From CAMAVK01 sp964362485 (lineage in GTDB: Archaea > Nanobdellota > Nanobdellia > Woesearchaeales > GW2011-AR9), in assembly GCA_964362485.1 (NCBI GenBank), contig CAYIEX010000001.1, positions 1 through 37,874 of the forward strand: a stretch of 37,874 nucleotides of DNA, given 5' to 3'. Made by a program: the position numbers and the translations under genes. Shown here piece after piece: positions 1 to 8,655 of this stretch (position 1 is the stretch's first letter; the number at the start of each line of letters is the position of its first letter). A model generated the notes under the pieces. That model saw nothing but the letters and a program-made list of their open reading frames with translations. It searched no databases and had not been told where the DNA came from.

Positions 1-460
1 TTTTAGCAAGAATTTTCTTTTTGGTTTCAAGTGCGTGCTGCAAGGCACTCACCAGATCATGAATTGAGACTTTACGGTTTCGCGCTTGGGGATTACGGGG
101 GATGAGGGGAAATTTTTCCTTTTCTTTTTTTTGTTGTCCATCGATTGCATCTGAAAGTTCCATCTCGATGGAGTCAAGGTCACTATCTTGTTGTAGCATC
201 CGATCAAGACGGCTGATATCATTTTCGATAAGATGTGTTGATTTTATTTTAAGAAGAATGGCTGCAGCTAAGATGATTTTCCCGGAAACACGCAAATCGT
301 GTTCTTTCATTTCTTTAATAACTTCGATATACTTTTGGGTAAGAAGGGTGATATTGACGTCCCAAGGATCCATCTTTTCTGACTCAACGAGGTCATAGAG
401 AATGTTTTTCCAACTAAGCTCTTCCTCTTTTAGCAGAAGATCGAATATTTCGTCTTGCAT
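1..460 (-). CDS. scpA: Segregation and condensation protein A (kleisin), 5' part only
   Basis: Minus-strand frame starting at ATG 460 and running off the window at base 1, so about 153 N-terminal residues are visible. The protein starts MQDEIFDLLL and shows the ScpA N-terminal pattern: DPWDVNI at residues 31-37, KYIEVIKE at 43-50 and the helix KIILAAAILLKIKS at 61-74, followed by a charged linker. ScpA is the kleisin that bridges SMC heads in prokaryotic condensin; that role is known for the family and inferred here. A TATA-like element (482-490) lies about 26 nt before the ATG and there is no SD, so the mRNA is probably leaderless. The C-terminal winged-helix part is outside the window, and no smc or scpB gene is visible. 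Confidence 0.85.
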   Translation of the reverse strand, partial: MQDEIFDLLLKEEELSWKNILYDLVESEKMDPWDVNITLLTQKYIEVIKEMKEHDLRVSGKIILAAAILLKIKSTHLIENDISRLDRMLQQDSDLDSIEMELSDAIDGQQKKEKEKFPLIPRNPQARNRKVSIHDLVSALQHALETKKKILAK

Positions 461-514
461 AGGGTTTAGAACCGCTAACCCTATATAAAATTATGCACCT
501 GACAAAAGATTGAA

Positions 515-603
515 TGGGCCAGGCAGGATTCGAACCTGCGACTAACGCCTGACTTATCCTTACGACTGTAAGGGCGCTGTCATAACCGCTAGACCACTAG
601 CCC
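515..603 (-). tRNA. tRNA-Val (anticodon UAC) with 16-nt intron at 37/38
   Basis: All arms are readable on the minus strand: acceptor GGGCTAG/CTGGCCC, anticodon stem GCGCC/GGCGT, T-arm GCAGG-TTCGAAT-CCTGC, discriminator A and no encoded CCA. The anticodon loop reads CTTACA-(intron)-A, giving UAC. The intron is 551-566. Its flanks fold into a textbook BHB: outer helix = anticodon stem, 3-nt bulge TCA, 4-bp helix CTTA/TAAG, 3-nt bulge CAG. Cutting each bulge after its second base gives exactly the 37/38 junction. A TATA-like box lies at 628-636. Confidence 0.93.
551..566 (-). other. Canonical tRNA-Val intron (16 nt)
   Basis: Intron at the canonical archaeal position 37/38, bounded by the two BHB bulges described for the host tRNA. 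Its removal closes the anticodon loop to 7 nt. This is among the shorter archaeal tRNA introns. Confidence 0.85.
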
Positions 604-627
604 GCTTGGAGTTTTAGAAAGCTTACC

Positions 628-636
628 ATTTAAAAA
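628..636 (-). promoter_or_regulatory. TATA box of tRNA-Val
   Basis: Reads TTTTTAAAT on the minus strand, centred about 29 nt before the tRNA 5' end (603). This matches archaeal box A spacing and the two other tRNA promoters in this window. Confidence 0.55.
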
Positions 637-673
637 TGTTTTGGGTTTGAAAACGCTTCGCCTTAGATTCATC

Positions 674-1096
674 TCATTTAAGCCCCGAACTACCAAACCC
701 ATCATTTTGGCGAATTGTCTCGTCAAGTTCTTGAACTTCTTGAATTTCTTTTTGAGTTACAGGTTGAATGAGCATTTGGGCAATACGCATACCAGATTCA
801 ACCTGGAATGGTTCTGTTCCAAGATTGTGAACAATTATTTTTATCTCACCGCGATAATTGGAATCAATGACACCGCCAAGCATAGTGAGACCGTTTTTTG
901 CAGCAAGGCCAGATCGATCCCAAATCAGGCCAACAAATCCAGGGGGAATTGCCATTGCGATACCGGTTTCGACAAGTCGGCGTTCACCTACAGGGATAGA
1001 GGTGCTCTGCGAGGAGTAAAGATCTAATGCGGCATCACCATCTCGGATATATTGAGGAATGGTGGCACCGGGATGAAGTTTTTTAACTTTTAACAT
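674..1096 (-). CDS. dut: dUTP diphosphatase (trimeric dUTPase)
   Basis: 140 residues, normal for the homotrimeric dUTPase family, which hydrolyses dUTP to dUMP + PPi, keeping uracil out of DNA and feeding dTMP synthesis. All five motifs are visible: motif 1 DAALDLYS (21-28), motif 2 DRSGLA (60-65), motif 3 GGVIDSNYRGEI (74-85, catalytic Asp78), motif 4 RIAQMLI (104-110), motif 5 with the Gly-rich tail RQNDGFGSSG (129-138). An SD GAGGA at about 1104-1108 precedes ATG 1096. Functionally it pairs with the double thymidine kinase at 34.7 kb. The related dCTP deaminase family is less likely given the motif 3 and motif 5 sequences. Confidence 0.95.
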   Translation of the reverse strand: MLKVKKLHPGATIPQYIRDGDAALDLYSSQSTSIPVGERRLVETGIAMAIPPGFVGLIWDRSGLAAKNGLTMLGGVIDSNYRGEIKIIVHNLGTEPFQVESGMRIAQMLIQPVTQKEIQEVQELDETIRQNDGFGSSGLK

Positions 1097-1170
1097 TCTA
1101 TTTTCCTCATTTTTTTAAAATAAATATTAGAGTAATATAATGATTTCGATAGTAAAATACTCAAAGAGAC

Positions 1171-2172
1171 TTAAGATGATAAAAAAGCGTATGCAGCGGG
1201 ATAAATTGCACTTCCAAGTAAAAAACCAGCGGAAAATTTTGACCAAGTACGGCGATCTTCCTTGCTTTGCAAGTCTTTACAATATTTTTCACGATGCGGG
1301 TTTTTGAGCATATCCTCGGCAAGAAGCCTAATATGAGGGGAAGCTACTCCATATTCTAAAAAGCGTTTTACTTCATAAGCATGCAGCGCTCCTACGATGA
1401 TTGTTTTTTTAGCACCAGGATTAAGAAGAGATGCAGTATGCGCAATAAAAGCTGACCTACTGGTCATTGACTGCCATTCACCATTACAAGTGTCGATGGT
1501 TGGTTCATAGCTTTGAAGATACTTTGATTTCTTTTCTTGAATTTCTATTTGAATAGCTTGAGGAAGACTACAATAGGCTAATTGATCATAGATTAATTGA
1601 TTAATAGGATAGTTTGAATCGGTTCTATGGACTATTGAATGCTGAGAATACATTAGATGACAAACGCTAAAAAGGGACATGAGAATTGTCAAAGGGAGGG
1701 TAAGTCCTGCTCCAAAACCGAGTTGAAAGTGAGGTACGGTACTGTGCGGTAATTTAAGATCAGCAACATAATCTAAACTATCAACTGCACCCGCGGGAAG
1801 ATCCAGAAAATTAAGGAAGTTTTGTTCAACCAGAATATGGGGATCATCTTTTACCCTGTGTGCTACTACATCAAGATACACTTTTGGTGGTGAAACAATT
1901 TTAAGTTTACCCAAGTAGACAGGATGGTTAATTGCGTAGATTTTATAATCACCATGCGGGGCATGAGCTTCAATACAAGGAGGTTCTTTGATGCCTGGTC
2001 TTTTTGGTGGTTTCATTTTTTGGTGTAACTTCCAGTCTTTCTTGAGTAGCATAAGAACTTGGTGGGAAGTAGCGGGAGGAAAATCTTTTGATCCATATAA
2101 TTCTTTGAGGCTAGCTATACTTGTAGCAGATAATATCTCGTCCAAAGTTAAAATGGGCTTTTCTTCTTTCAT
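1171..2172 (-). CDS. Putative TraB/ChaN-like membrane protein
   Basis: 333 residues. The C-terminal half carries SRSAFIAHTASLL (238-250) followed by TIIVGALHAYEVKRFL (257-272), resembling the Arg and VGxxH motifs of the TraB/PrgY/Tiki group; HILVEQNFLNF (112-122) could be the N-terminal acidic motif of that group. Hydrophobic segments at about 148-176 and 311-332 suggest membrane association with a C-terminal anchor. The family contains pheromone-shutdown and metalloprotease-like proteins, so the real function is unknown. A TATA-like element at about 2192-2202 lies 25 nt before ATG 2172, indicating a leaderless transcript divergent from AMP phosphorylase. The family call is a pattern match only. 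Confidence 0.45.
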   Translation of the reverse strand: MKEEKPILTLDEILSATSIASLKELYGSKDFPPATSHQVLMLLKKDWKLHQKMKPPKRPGIKEPPCIEAHAPHGDYKIYAINHPVYLGKLKIVSPPKVYLDVVAHRVKDDPHILVEQNFLNFLDLPAGAVDSLDYVADLKLPHSTVPHFQLGFGAGLTLPLTILMSLFSVCHLMYSQHSIVHRTDSNYPINQLIYDQLAYCSLPQAIQIEIQEKKSKYLQSYEPTIDTCNGEWQSMTSRSAFIAHTASLLNPGAKKTIIVGALHAYEVKRFLEYGVASPHIRLLAEDMLKNPHREKYCKDLQSKEDRRTWSKFSAGFLLGSAIYPAAYAFLSS

Positions 2173-2313
2173 AATGAGTATATTTCTTTTTTTATAAAGA
2201 GTCTATTTTAATAAGTTCATTTAAAAGAATTGCTGTTGTTTTTATTAGTTAGTGATTACAATTTGACAAAAACCTATAAAAAGTGTAAAAAAGAGTCTGC
2301 TTAAGGTGATAGC

Positions 2314-3786
2314 GTGAAGTTTAAAGTTAAAGATATGGATATTGCAACTGGTGGCATTCATATTGCTCTACTTCACGCTCAGGATGCAAAGAGCCTTGAT
2401 CTGGCCATGGGTGATCGTGTTGTTGTTCGCGACCATACCAGGGAGTTAACCTGTGTCTTAGATATTACCAACAATGAAAAAGTAGTCCAGCAGGGACAAA
2501 TTGGCCTGTTTGAGGAAGTATTGGATCGACTTAAAGTTCACAATAAATCTAATGTTACCATCCGCTTTACTGGAAAGCCACAGTCAGTAACATTCATTCG
2601 CAATAAACTTCTTGGGAAAAAGTTAGGATATGCTGAATTCCTTCAAATATGTGATGATATTACTCACGATCGACTTACTGATATCGAAAAAACATATTTC
2701 GTCTCGGCATGTTACACCAACGGTATGACGAACGATGAGATTGTTAATTTAACAAAAGCGATGGTGGATACGGGAGTGCGCTTGAAGTTTCCCGGTGTTA
2801 CTCTTGATAAGCATTGTATTGGGGGAGTTCCTGGTAACAGAACAACAATGGTGGTTATCCCGATTGTGGCTGCGGCAGGGTTTGTCATCCCAAAAACGAG
2901 TTCCCGGGCAATTACCTCTCCTGCGGGAACGGCTGATACGATGGAGTGTCTTGCACGAGTTGAACTTTCTGAAGCGGAAATTAAACAGGTCGTCAAGAAA
3001 ACAGGAGCGTGTATTGTACATGGCGGTTCCATTAATTTAGCACCCGCCGATGATAAAATTATTGAAGTTGAGCATCCCCTGTCAGTTGACGCTGAGGGAC
3101 AAATGCTCGCCTCAGTGATGGCGAAAAAATATTCTGTTTCGGCATCACATGTTCTCATTGATATTCCTATGGGGAAAACGTCAAAAGCGAAAAATCCTAA
3201 AGAAGCTAGACATCTTAAAACCATGTTTGAAATGGTGGGCAGACGGCTGGGGATGAATGTAAAAGTGGTGGTGACTGATGGATCCGCTCCCATTGGTCGA
3301 GGTGTTGGACCACTTTTAGAGGCACAGGACGTAATGGCAGTTCTTGCTAATGCTCCGAACGCACCACAGGATTTGAAAGCAAAAGCAATCTCGATGGCTG
3401 GAATTCTCTTAGAGCTTACTGGAAAATACAAGCATGGTGAAAAAGTAGCTCGTGAAATTTTAGAAAGTGGCCGAGCGTTGGTTAAGATGAATGAGATTAT
3501 TGCCGCGCAAGGAAAGCAACCGAGATTGGTACCAGGTAAGCATATTTTTGATGTTACAACGCATAAAGCAGGAAAAATTAGAGCAGTTGATAACGAAGTT
3601 ATTGCTAAAATTGCCCATACAGCAGGGGCACCTGATAACAAAGGTGCAGGACTCTATTTGCATAAAAACAAAGGAGAGAATGTAACAATAGGTGAGTGTC
3701 TGTATCGGATACATGCGGAGAGCCCAGCGAAACTTTCACTGGCAAAAAGAATTGCATTAAGTTCAAACGGATATGAGATACGATAA
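2314..3786 (+). CDS. deoA: AMP phosphorylase (archaeal thymidine phosphorylase family)
   Basis: 490 residues. The N-terminal domain (MKFKVKDMDIATGG, about 1-85) is typical of archaeal AMP phosphorylases and absent from bacterial thymidine phosphorylase. It is followed by the nucleoside phosphorylase core with DKHCIGGVPGNRTTM (about 166-180) and SSRAITSPAGTADTME (phosphate/base-binding region), and a C-terminal alpha/beta domain. Known reaction: AMP + Pi to adenine + ribose-1,5-bisphosphate, the first step of the archaeal pentose bisphosphate pathway; the partner isomerase and RuBisCO are not in this window. Start is GTG 2314, preceded by SD GGTGAT at 2305-2310 and a TATA box at 2274-2283. DUF1003 follows after 1 nt, suggesting an operon. 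Confidence 0.93.
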   Translation: MKFKVKDMDIATGGIHIALLHAQDAKSLDLAMGDRVVVRDHTRELTCVLDITNNEKVVQQGQIGLFEEVLDRLKVHNKSNVTIRFTGKPQSVTFIRNKLLGKKLGYAEFLQICDDITHDRLTDIEKTYFVSACYTNGMTNDEIVNLTKAMVDTGVRLKFPGVTLDKHCIGGVPGNRTTMVVIPIVAAAGFVIPKTSSRAITSPAGTADTMECLARVELSEAEIKQVVKKTGACIVHGGSINLAPADDKIIEVEHPLSVDAEGQMLASVMAKKYSVSASHVLIDIPMGKTSKAKNPKEARHLKTMFEMVGRRLGMNVKVVVTDGSAPIGRGVGPLLEAQDVMAVLANAPNAPQDLKAKAISMAGILLELTGKYKHGEKVAREILESGRALVKMNEIIAAQGKQPRLVPGKHIFDVTTHKAGKIRAVDNEVIAKIAHTAGAPDNKGAGLYLHKNKGENVTIGECLYRIHAESPAKLSLAKRIALSSNGYEIR

Positions 3787-3787
3787 C

Positions 3788-4255
3788 ATGGCACGCAAAA
3801 AATTATTTGAAGGGGATTTTGACATCATTAGTGTTTTTGATAATGAAATAAAAAAAGCAGAAGATACACTTGATCAGTTGGAGAAACTATACCGGAAAAA
3901 ATTGAAAAGATTGGATCGTTTCTCTGACAGAATTGCGGAGGTTGGCGGGAGCTGGGGATTTATCACTTCTTTTTTTGTTGTGCTCGTTGGATGGATGGTT
4001 GTCAATGCGATAATTTTGAGTACACCATTTGATCCGTTTCCATTTATTCTGTTGAATTTATTATTATCAACACTTGCGGCTGTGCAAGCACCTGTAATTT
4101 TGATGAGTCAGAACAGGGCAGCAAGACGTGATCAAGCGCGAGCGGAATTGGATTTAGAAAAAGATTTACGTGATTTAGAAATTGATAAGAAGCAGTTAGA
4201 GTTGTTAGTAAGGATGCAAAAAGACATTGCGGAATTGAAAAGGAAAGTGAAGTGA
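3788..4255 (+). CDS. DUF1003 family membrane protein
   Basis: About 155 residues. Start ATG 3788 (MARKKLFEGDFD) is chosen because it lies 1 nt after the AMP phosphorylase stop; an upstream in-frame ATG at 3773 would add five residues inside that gene. Layout: charged N-terminal helix, then the DUF1003 core RFSDRIAEVGGSWGF, two membrane helices (SFFVVLVGWMVVNAIIL and FILLNLLLSTLAAVQAPVILM) and the hallmark SQNRAARRDQ, then a C-terminal coiled coil rich in Lys/Glu/Leu. Function of the family is unknown. Its stop abuts, with no gap, the stop of the convergent kinase gene. Confidence 0.85.
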   Translation: MARKKLFEGDFDIISVFDNEIKKAEDTLDQLEKLYRKKLKRLDRFSDRIAEVGGSWGFITSFFVVLVGWMVVNAIILSTPFDPFPFILLNLLLSTLAAVQAPVILMSQNRAARRDQARAELDLEKDLRDLEIDKKQLELLVRMQKDIAELKRKVK

Positions 4256-6535
4256 TTAGCGTAATTGTAGGCTTGGAGGGACGTAGCCAATTCGTCGTGG
4301 TGTTCCTCTCGTCTGCTGTTCCAACGCTTCTGATTTACAAAGGTTGTAATCCTGGCCGTTAAAATTAAGTTCAACGATGCGAGGCGTGGATTGGCAAGCA
4401 TTGAAAATAGTCCCACGTGGAGAGTATCCTCTAAAACCCAGCAACGAATTATATTTCTCAAGAGAGGTTCTTACCGTGAGCGCAACGGGACTCAGTGCAT
4501 AATCGAGAGACTTGTCAGGTAACTCGAGGAGCTTAAACTCCAATGAGAATGCCACTTCGAGTTCCATATTCTTTCGCCAGCGAGAGAGAAAAGCGGCTCT
4601 TTCAAAAAATACTGCACCACCCCTCCTAGGAGTGGTATAGAGTGCTGTGTGGAGAGTTGCATTAAAATATGTTGCCAGGCCACTAACTTCTGAAAGTTCA
4701 AGTGATTCAAAAATTTTAAACTTACCATAAGCAGGAGCGCCGTCATCGCGACGAGCCATTGCATTGTCTAACGCCGCGCGATTTTTCCCAACAAACAAAC
4801 ATCGCAAAAAGTCGGCTCGAAATGTCCACAAGTCCGCGGGAGGCCAGGGGGAATTTTCTGCAGCAACAGGAGTGGTGGATTCTGAACTTACTATTGCGGT
4901 TGAGGCTGTTGCGTGACGTACTAGAGGTTGGCCGCTGCTCTCAATAATTATTGTTGGTTCAACGGTGAGTTGTTTTGGTGCTTGTGCTGCTTGGACGCGA
5001 GGAGTTGGTGTGCCTTGGTTTCTAGGTATGACAAGTACGCTCGCTGTTCTGCCAGTGATTTGTTTGTAACGTTCTGGATCGCATAGAGCAGTACGTGAAG
5101 CATTGAAATCAACTTCTACAATTTCAGGATAACGGCTGGTAGCATAGAGAATTGTTCTGGCTTGATCAACACCGCCAACGATATCATTATATCTATTATT
5201 GTAAGTGGTTACTATAAGCGAGATGGCATCAATGCTGCCCGGTTGCAAAAGATCAAATTGAAAATCTACCACAGGGGTAGAATCAGGGGATCTACCTTTG
5301 CGAAATCTTGTCCAAGCACCCAGTTTCTCTGAAAGAGTTAAACTTTGCCGGGCAATCGATGCACGAAGTCTGGCGTCAAAAGTGTCGTATTGGTTCTCCA
5401 TTGTGAAGCCAGGCCTAACATCAAAGCTCTTACGATAGGGAACTTTTACTTTAACAAATGGGCGACCATCATCACCATCATTAGCAGAGTAGCCACCGAG
5501 TTCGGGGAATAAATATCCTAGGAATCCTACCTGAAGATGCATCAATTGTTCTCGTATTTTATACTCCGACACTTTATGCAATAGTTGTTCACGTAACTTA
5601 TGCTTCAACTCTTCATAACCGGAGTTAACTAGCACAGGTTTGACCAACGGTTCTGCCAATTGATCCAGCGAATACGTTGGAATTTCTGGTAGGAGAATTT
5701 CCGGTTCAACCGCTTCAATGCGAGGAACCGATCTTACTTCAAGTTGCGTTGTGCGGTTAAAGAATTGTTTTACTTTACCAAGCGGTGCGCGAGCGGTTGG
5801 ATCACGTGCGGTCATCTCTTGAAGAATCGCCTCGAAGTCGGAAGGGACATTGCCCTTAACTTTTAATGTATAAGTTAAGTTATCAATGAGAGAGGTAATA
5901 TCCTTGCCGCTCAGAAGATGAAGTAACGTTGCACCCAAGCCATAGATATCAACCGAGGGAGATGGATCGCCACCAAATAATGATTCAAATGGCGCAAAAC
6001 CAAAAGTACCTGCATTTGTGAATTGTACTGATTTTTGAATGGCATGATTGACGGATCCAAAGTCAATGACGTGCGTTTGCCCTTGTGCATCTAAAATCAA
6101 ATTCTCAGGTTTAATGTCACGATGGATAATGGGCTGGGGGAAGGTATGGATATGTTCTAGTACCTCTGTTACGTCACGGCCAATAGCTACAATTTCTTCA
6201 AGACGCAACTGGCGATTAGCCCGCACTGTAGCGAGGTTCTCTCCTTCGATGTATTGAGTTACTAGGTAGAACTTGTGATCGGTGCTCCTCTTATCAATAT
6301 GAGCTTCTTGGAATGCAGGAACAAGAGGGTGGCGAATTGATCTGAGAGCAACACATTCGCGGTCAAAGTGATCAACTGCAGCCGCGTAGGTTTGAAAACC
6401 TTGGCGTACAGTGGTGCGGAGTTCTTTGAGAACAAAATTTCCTTCTTCTTTCTCTACAAGATAAGTGTAACCGTTTGCGCCTTCTCCAAGTGGTTTGAGG
6501 ATAGTGTAACCAAGAATGGTGTCTCCAGTGTTCAT
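4256..6535 (-). CDS. Ser/Thr protein kinase with duplicated C-terminal domain
   Basis: About 760 residues. Kinase domain at about 8-262: glycine loop GEGANGYTY (18-26), VLKEL with Lys38, Glu61, catalytic HRDIKPEN (139-146), DFG (159-161) and an APFE-type APE motif (182-185), so it should be active. A linker (263-335) is followed by two related segments, about 362-498 and 603-748. Each contains a strand ending in RYND/KYNS, then PEIVEVDFN or PRIVELNFN, then LCDPER...GRT or LCKSEA...RGT. A Pro/Ser/Thr-rich spacer (505-565) joins them. No transmembrane segment is seen, so the protein is cytosolic and the repeats may sense ligand or bind substrate. ATG 6535 is preferred over TTG 6538; a TATA box at 6558-6568 lies 27 nt upstream (leaderless). 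Confidence 0.85.
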   Translation of the reverse strand: MNTGDTILGYTILKPLGEGANGYTYLVEKEEGNFVLKELRTTVRQGFQTYAAAVDHFDRECVALRSIRHPLVPAFQEAHIDKRSTDHKFYLVTQYIEGENLATVRANRQLRLEEIVAIGRDVTEVLEHIHTFPQPIIHRDIKPENLILDAQGQTHVIDFGSVNHAIQKSVQFTNAGTFGFAPFESLFGGDPSPSVDIYGLGATLLHLLSGKDITSLIDNLTYTLKVKGNVPSDFEAILQEMTARDPTARAPLGKVKQFFNRTTQLEVRSVPRIEAVEPEILLPEIPTYSLDQLAEPLVKPVLVNSGYEELKHKLREQLLHKVSEYKIREQLMHLQVGFLGYLFPELGGYSANDGDDGRPFVKVKVPYRKSFDVRPGFTMENQYDTFDARLRASIARQSLTLSEKLGAWTRFRKGRSPDSTPVVDFQFDLLQPGSIDAISLIVTTYNNRYNDIVGGVDQARTILYATSRYPEIVEVDFNASRTALCDPERYKQITGRTASVLVIPRNQGTPTPRVQAAQAPKQLTVEPTIIIESSGQPLVRHATASTAIVSSESTTPVAAENSPWPPADLWTFRADFLRCLFVGKNRAALDNAMARRDDGAPAYGKFKIFESLELSEVSGLATYFNATLHTALYTTPRRGGAVFFERAAFLSRWRKNMELEVAFSLEFKLLELPDKSLDYALSPVALTVRTSLEKYNSLLGFRGYSPRGTIFNACQSTPRIVELNFNGQDYNLCKSEALEQQTRGTPRRIGYVPPSLQLR

Positions 6536-6624
6536 CAAGTATGTAAAAACGAGGGCTGTTTAAAAAGGTTATTCCAGTTTTTACTTGTTAGTGACTATTT
6601 AAATAATAATATGTTCAGGAATAT

Positions 6625-7299
6625 CTAACCCAAAGACTTCGCTAATTTTCGCAACTCTTGATTGTGGATGGTGCAAGTTCCTGTGCGAGATCGGTTTTGT
6701 AGTACCAGGAGGATGGCTTTGGCAAGATCAGTTGATTTAATGACATGCTTGGGGAACATGAATTCTAAAGCAGGATAGATAGGATTCAGCAACTTGTAGA
6801 GTAATGGCGCATTTGGATTTTTATGAATCGGTCGGATACCCGCTGGTCGAAGAATAGTGAGCTTCTTGAACGGAAGGGCAAGAAGGTCTTTTTCTGCTCT
6901 GCCTTTAATTTTGGCAAAAAGTCGCCCGCTCTGTTCAGTTTGATCAGCACCTTCACCGCTCACGAACATGAGATGAAGGGAGGGATTAGATTGGAGCATT
7001 GCTTTTGCAGCAGCAAGAATGTAGTCGTAGGTAATGCGAACATATTCCTCTTTTGAAACTTGAAACTGAGAGACGCCGAGTGCCCAGACACATACATCAT
7101 GCGTTTGGAAAACAGACTGGAGGGGTTCGTAGTTTGAAAAATCAGGGTGGAGTATGACGGTGAGTTTAGGATTGGTTACAGGAAGCGGTTTGCGCGAAAT
7201 GGCAGTGATTTTTTCTATTGCTGGATCATTGATTGCTTCTCTGATTACTTCAGCCCCAACAAGTCCGGTTGCACCGGTGACAATAATGGAAAGACCCAT
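6625..7299 (-). CDS. NAD(P)-binding Rossmann-fold protein (atypical SDR, YwnB/HTATIP2-like)
   Basis: 224 residues. N-terminal dinucleotide-binding motif IIVTGATGLVGAEV (residues 5-18), an ISRKPLP segment where the second acidic/basic residue selects the cofactor, and LMFVSGEGAD in the active-site strand with Ser but without the classical YxxxK. Such atypical short-chain dehydrogenases often act as redox sensors or reductases of unknown substrate. ATTAATAA at 7323-7330 sits about 27 nt before ATG 7299, so the mRNA is probably leaderless. That promoter lies directly next to an 11-nt C/G homopolymer (7336-7346). Confidence 0.8.
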   Translation of the reverse strand: MGLSIIVTGATGLVGAEVIREAINDPAIEKITAISRKPLPVTNPKLTVILHPDFSNYEPLQSVFQTHDVCVWALGVSQFQVSKEEYVRITYDYILAAAKAMLQSNPSLHLMFVSGEGADQTEQSGRLFAKIKGRAEKDLLALPFKKLTILRPAGIRPIHKNPNAPLLYKLLNPIYPALEFMFPKHVIKSTDLAKAILLVLQNRSRTGTCTIHNQELRKLAKSLG

Positions 7300-7335
7300 A
7301 GAATGGTGGAATTAATGAGTGGTTATTAATGCTTT

Positions 7336-7346
7336 GGGGGGGGGGG
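7336..7346. repeat. G11 homopolymer (C11 on the transcribed-gene sense)
   Basis: Eleven consecutive G on the plus strand. It lies between the TrmB-like gene stop (7355) and the start of the SDR-like gene (7299), just upstream of that gene's TATA-like element, in the place of the BRE. Runs this long are not seen elsewhere in the window. Confidence 0.9.
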
Positions 7347-7354
7347 AAAATGTT

Positions 7355-8080
7355 TTAATTTGGTTTAACCCATAGAGCATTAAATATTACTTGTTGATCT
7401 TGGGCAATTACTTTGTCATGAATCAAAACACCAATCAGTTCTTCTTGTACGAGTTTAATAATGGCCACTTTATTATTATAAATAAATGTTGCTGAATTTA
7501 TTTTAAAGTTGGTAATTGTTCTTGTTTCTCTATTTTGACTTTTATCGTTTTCTTTGAGAATTTTGGTTTGTGGCGATTCTTCTTGAATTACTCGGGCTCT
7601 TATTTTCCGCTTTGCTCGATCTTGAATATAGTGCGGGAAGCTGTAGGTAAAAACATCGAAGATTTTGGAGGTGGAGATTACATCTGTGTACGTTGCGTGT
7701 TCTAGGATATCATCAAAAATAGTTTTAACACCAGCCTTCCCTTCGTAGACTTCAACGCGTGGTTTTTGAATTACTTCTTGCCGTAGGAGTGCTAATTGGT
7801 CCATCACTGCGAGCAGTTTAGTTTTTTTCTCTTCGAGTAGACTCAGGAGTCTCTTTGGGCTTGCGACTTCGAAGTGAGTAGTTTTATTGCGAACAACTTT
7901 CGAAGCTATTCCCCTTTCGAGAAACGATTTTAGTAGATCATAAGTTGTAGATCGATTCAGGTCAGCTTTTTCGGCGATATCGTTTGCTGTGGCAGTTCCA
8001 AGATTAAGGCACGCCAAATACAGATAAATCTCTTTTTCAGAAAACCCGTATTCTTTGAGTGCATCGTAGATTGTGAGCAT
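7355..8080 (-). CDS. TrmB-family transcriptional regulator
   Basis: 241 residues. The N-terminal winged helix (about 1-75) has the TrmB signature: YGFSEKEIYLYLACLNLG, then TANDIAEKADLNRSTTYDLL as recognition helix, and a wing KVVRNKTTHFEVASP. A coiled coil (80-105) leads to a PLD-like effector domain with PRVEVYEGKAGVKTIF (108-123), VISTS and a C-terminal IYNNKVAIIKL strand. TrmB proteins sense sugars or other metabolites and repress or activate metabolic genes; the ligand here is unknown. A TATA-like element (8101-8112) lies 27 nt before ATG 8080 in the intergenic region shared with the divergent gene at 8206. It may regulate the downstream SDR gene or the neighbouring divergent gene. Confidence 0.88.
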   Translation of the reverse strand: MLTIYDALKEYGFSEKEIYLYLACLNLGTATANDIAEKADLNRSTTYDLLKSFLERGIASKVVRNKTTHFEVASPKRLLSLLEEKKTKLLAVMDQLALLRQEVIQKPRVEVYEGKAGVKTIFDDILEHATYTDVISTSKIFDVFTYSFPHYIQDRAKRKIRARVIQEESPQTKILKENDKSQNRETRTITNFKINSATFIYNNKVAIIKLVQEELIGVLIHDKVIAQDQQVIFNALWVKPN

Positions 8081-8205
8081 AAGGGGAGTAAGGGACCGTA
8101 GTTTTTAATTTTGTCGGTTTTTTTCACCACCATAAGTATAAGTACCGAGTAGTAGTAGATTCATATGAATAAATTAATTACATGAACGACAAGGAGGAAT
8201 AAAAA

Positions 8206-8652
8206 ATGGATTACGACACTGAAAAACGAGAACTTGAACGAAGAATGGAGGAAACACACCGCGAGGCAGAGATCTATGCGCCCCGCAGCTCTTGGAAAAA
8301 TTTGGTATCTTTCCTTGCTACCATTGCCTTGGTCGGAGCAACAGGACTAGCAATAGACAGTTGCCAAGGTAAAAGCCGAGAGAGAAAGGAAATTTATATG
8401 GGCCAGAGCACATCATTACGAGTTCAGGAAGACCGCCAGGATAATGAGTGTACGCGACTTTTAGTTACCATGAGCCAGCCATATCAAGCCAAGACCGCAG
8501 GAGGAACTACCACGAAATACAACCTCATTCATATAGAGGATAAATACTGCGATGGGTTTGATACGATAGGCTGCAGTGGATTGGAGGAATTCTGTGCAGA
8601 GGAGGCAAAGCACGTAGAGAATATTAATGCAGTACTTTATCCTGGCTATTAG
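8206..8652 (+). CDS. Single-pass membrane protein, unknown
   Basis: 148 residues, not recognised. A charged N-terminus (1-28) precedes one hydrophobic helix (about 32-50). The rest, with five cysteines (DSC53, then four in the C-terminal two thirds), would lie outside the cell, where disulfides are plausible. It has the clearest SD in the window, AAGGAGG at 8191-8197 before ATG 8206, and a TATA-like GTATAAG at about 8138-8144, so it has a leader of roughly 40 nt, unlike most neighbours. It is divergent from the TrmB-like regulator and could be its target. Stop is 4 nt from the stop of the convergent methyltransferase gene. Confidence 0.65.
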   Translation: MDYDTEKRELERRMEETHREAEIYAPRSSWKNLVSFLATIALVGATGLAIDSCQGKSRERKEIYMGQSTSLRVQEDRQDNECTRLLVTMSQPYQAKTAGGTTTKYNLIHIEDKYCDGFDTIGCSGLEEFCAEEAKHVENINAVLYPGY

Positions 8653-8655
8653 GTA

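Noticed and set aside
102..398. 98-codon plus-strand frame
   Set aside because: Antisense to scpA, whose frame is open across the whole segment and has a clear family pattern.
2712..3641. Long (309-codon) open frame opposite AMP phosphorylase
   Set aside because: Antisense to a well-supported gene; its translation is rich in Ser/Thr/Ala/Ile as expected for a shadow frame, with no recognisable family.
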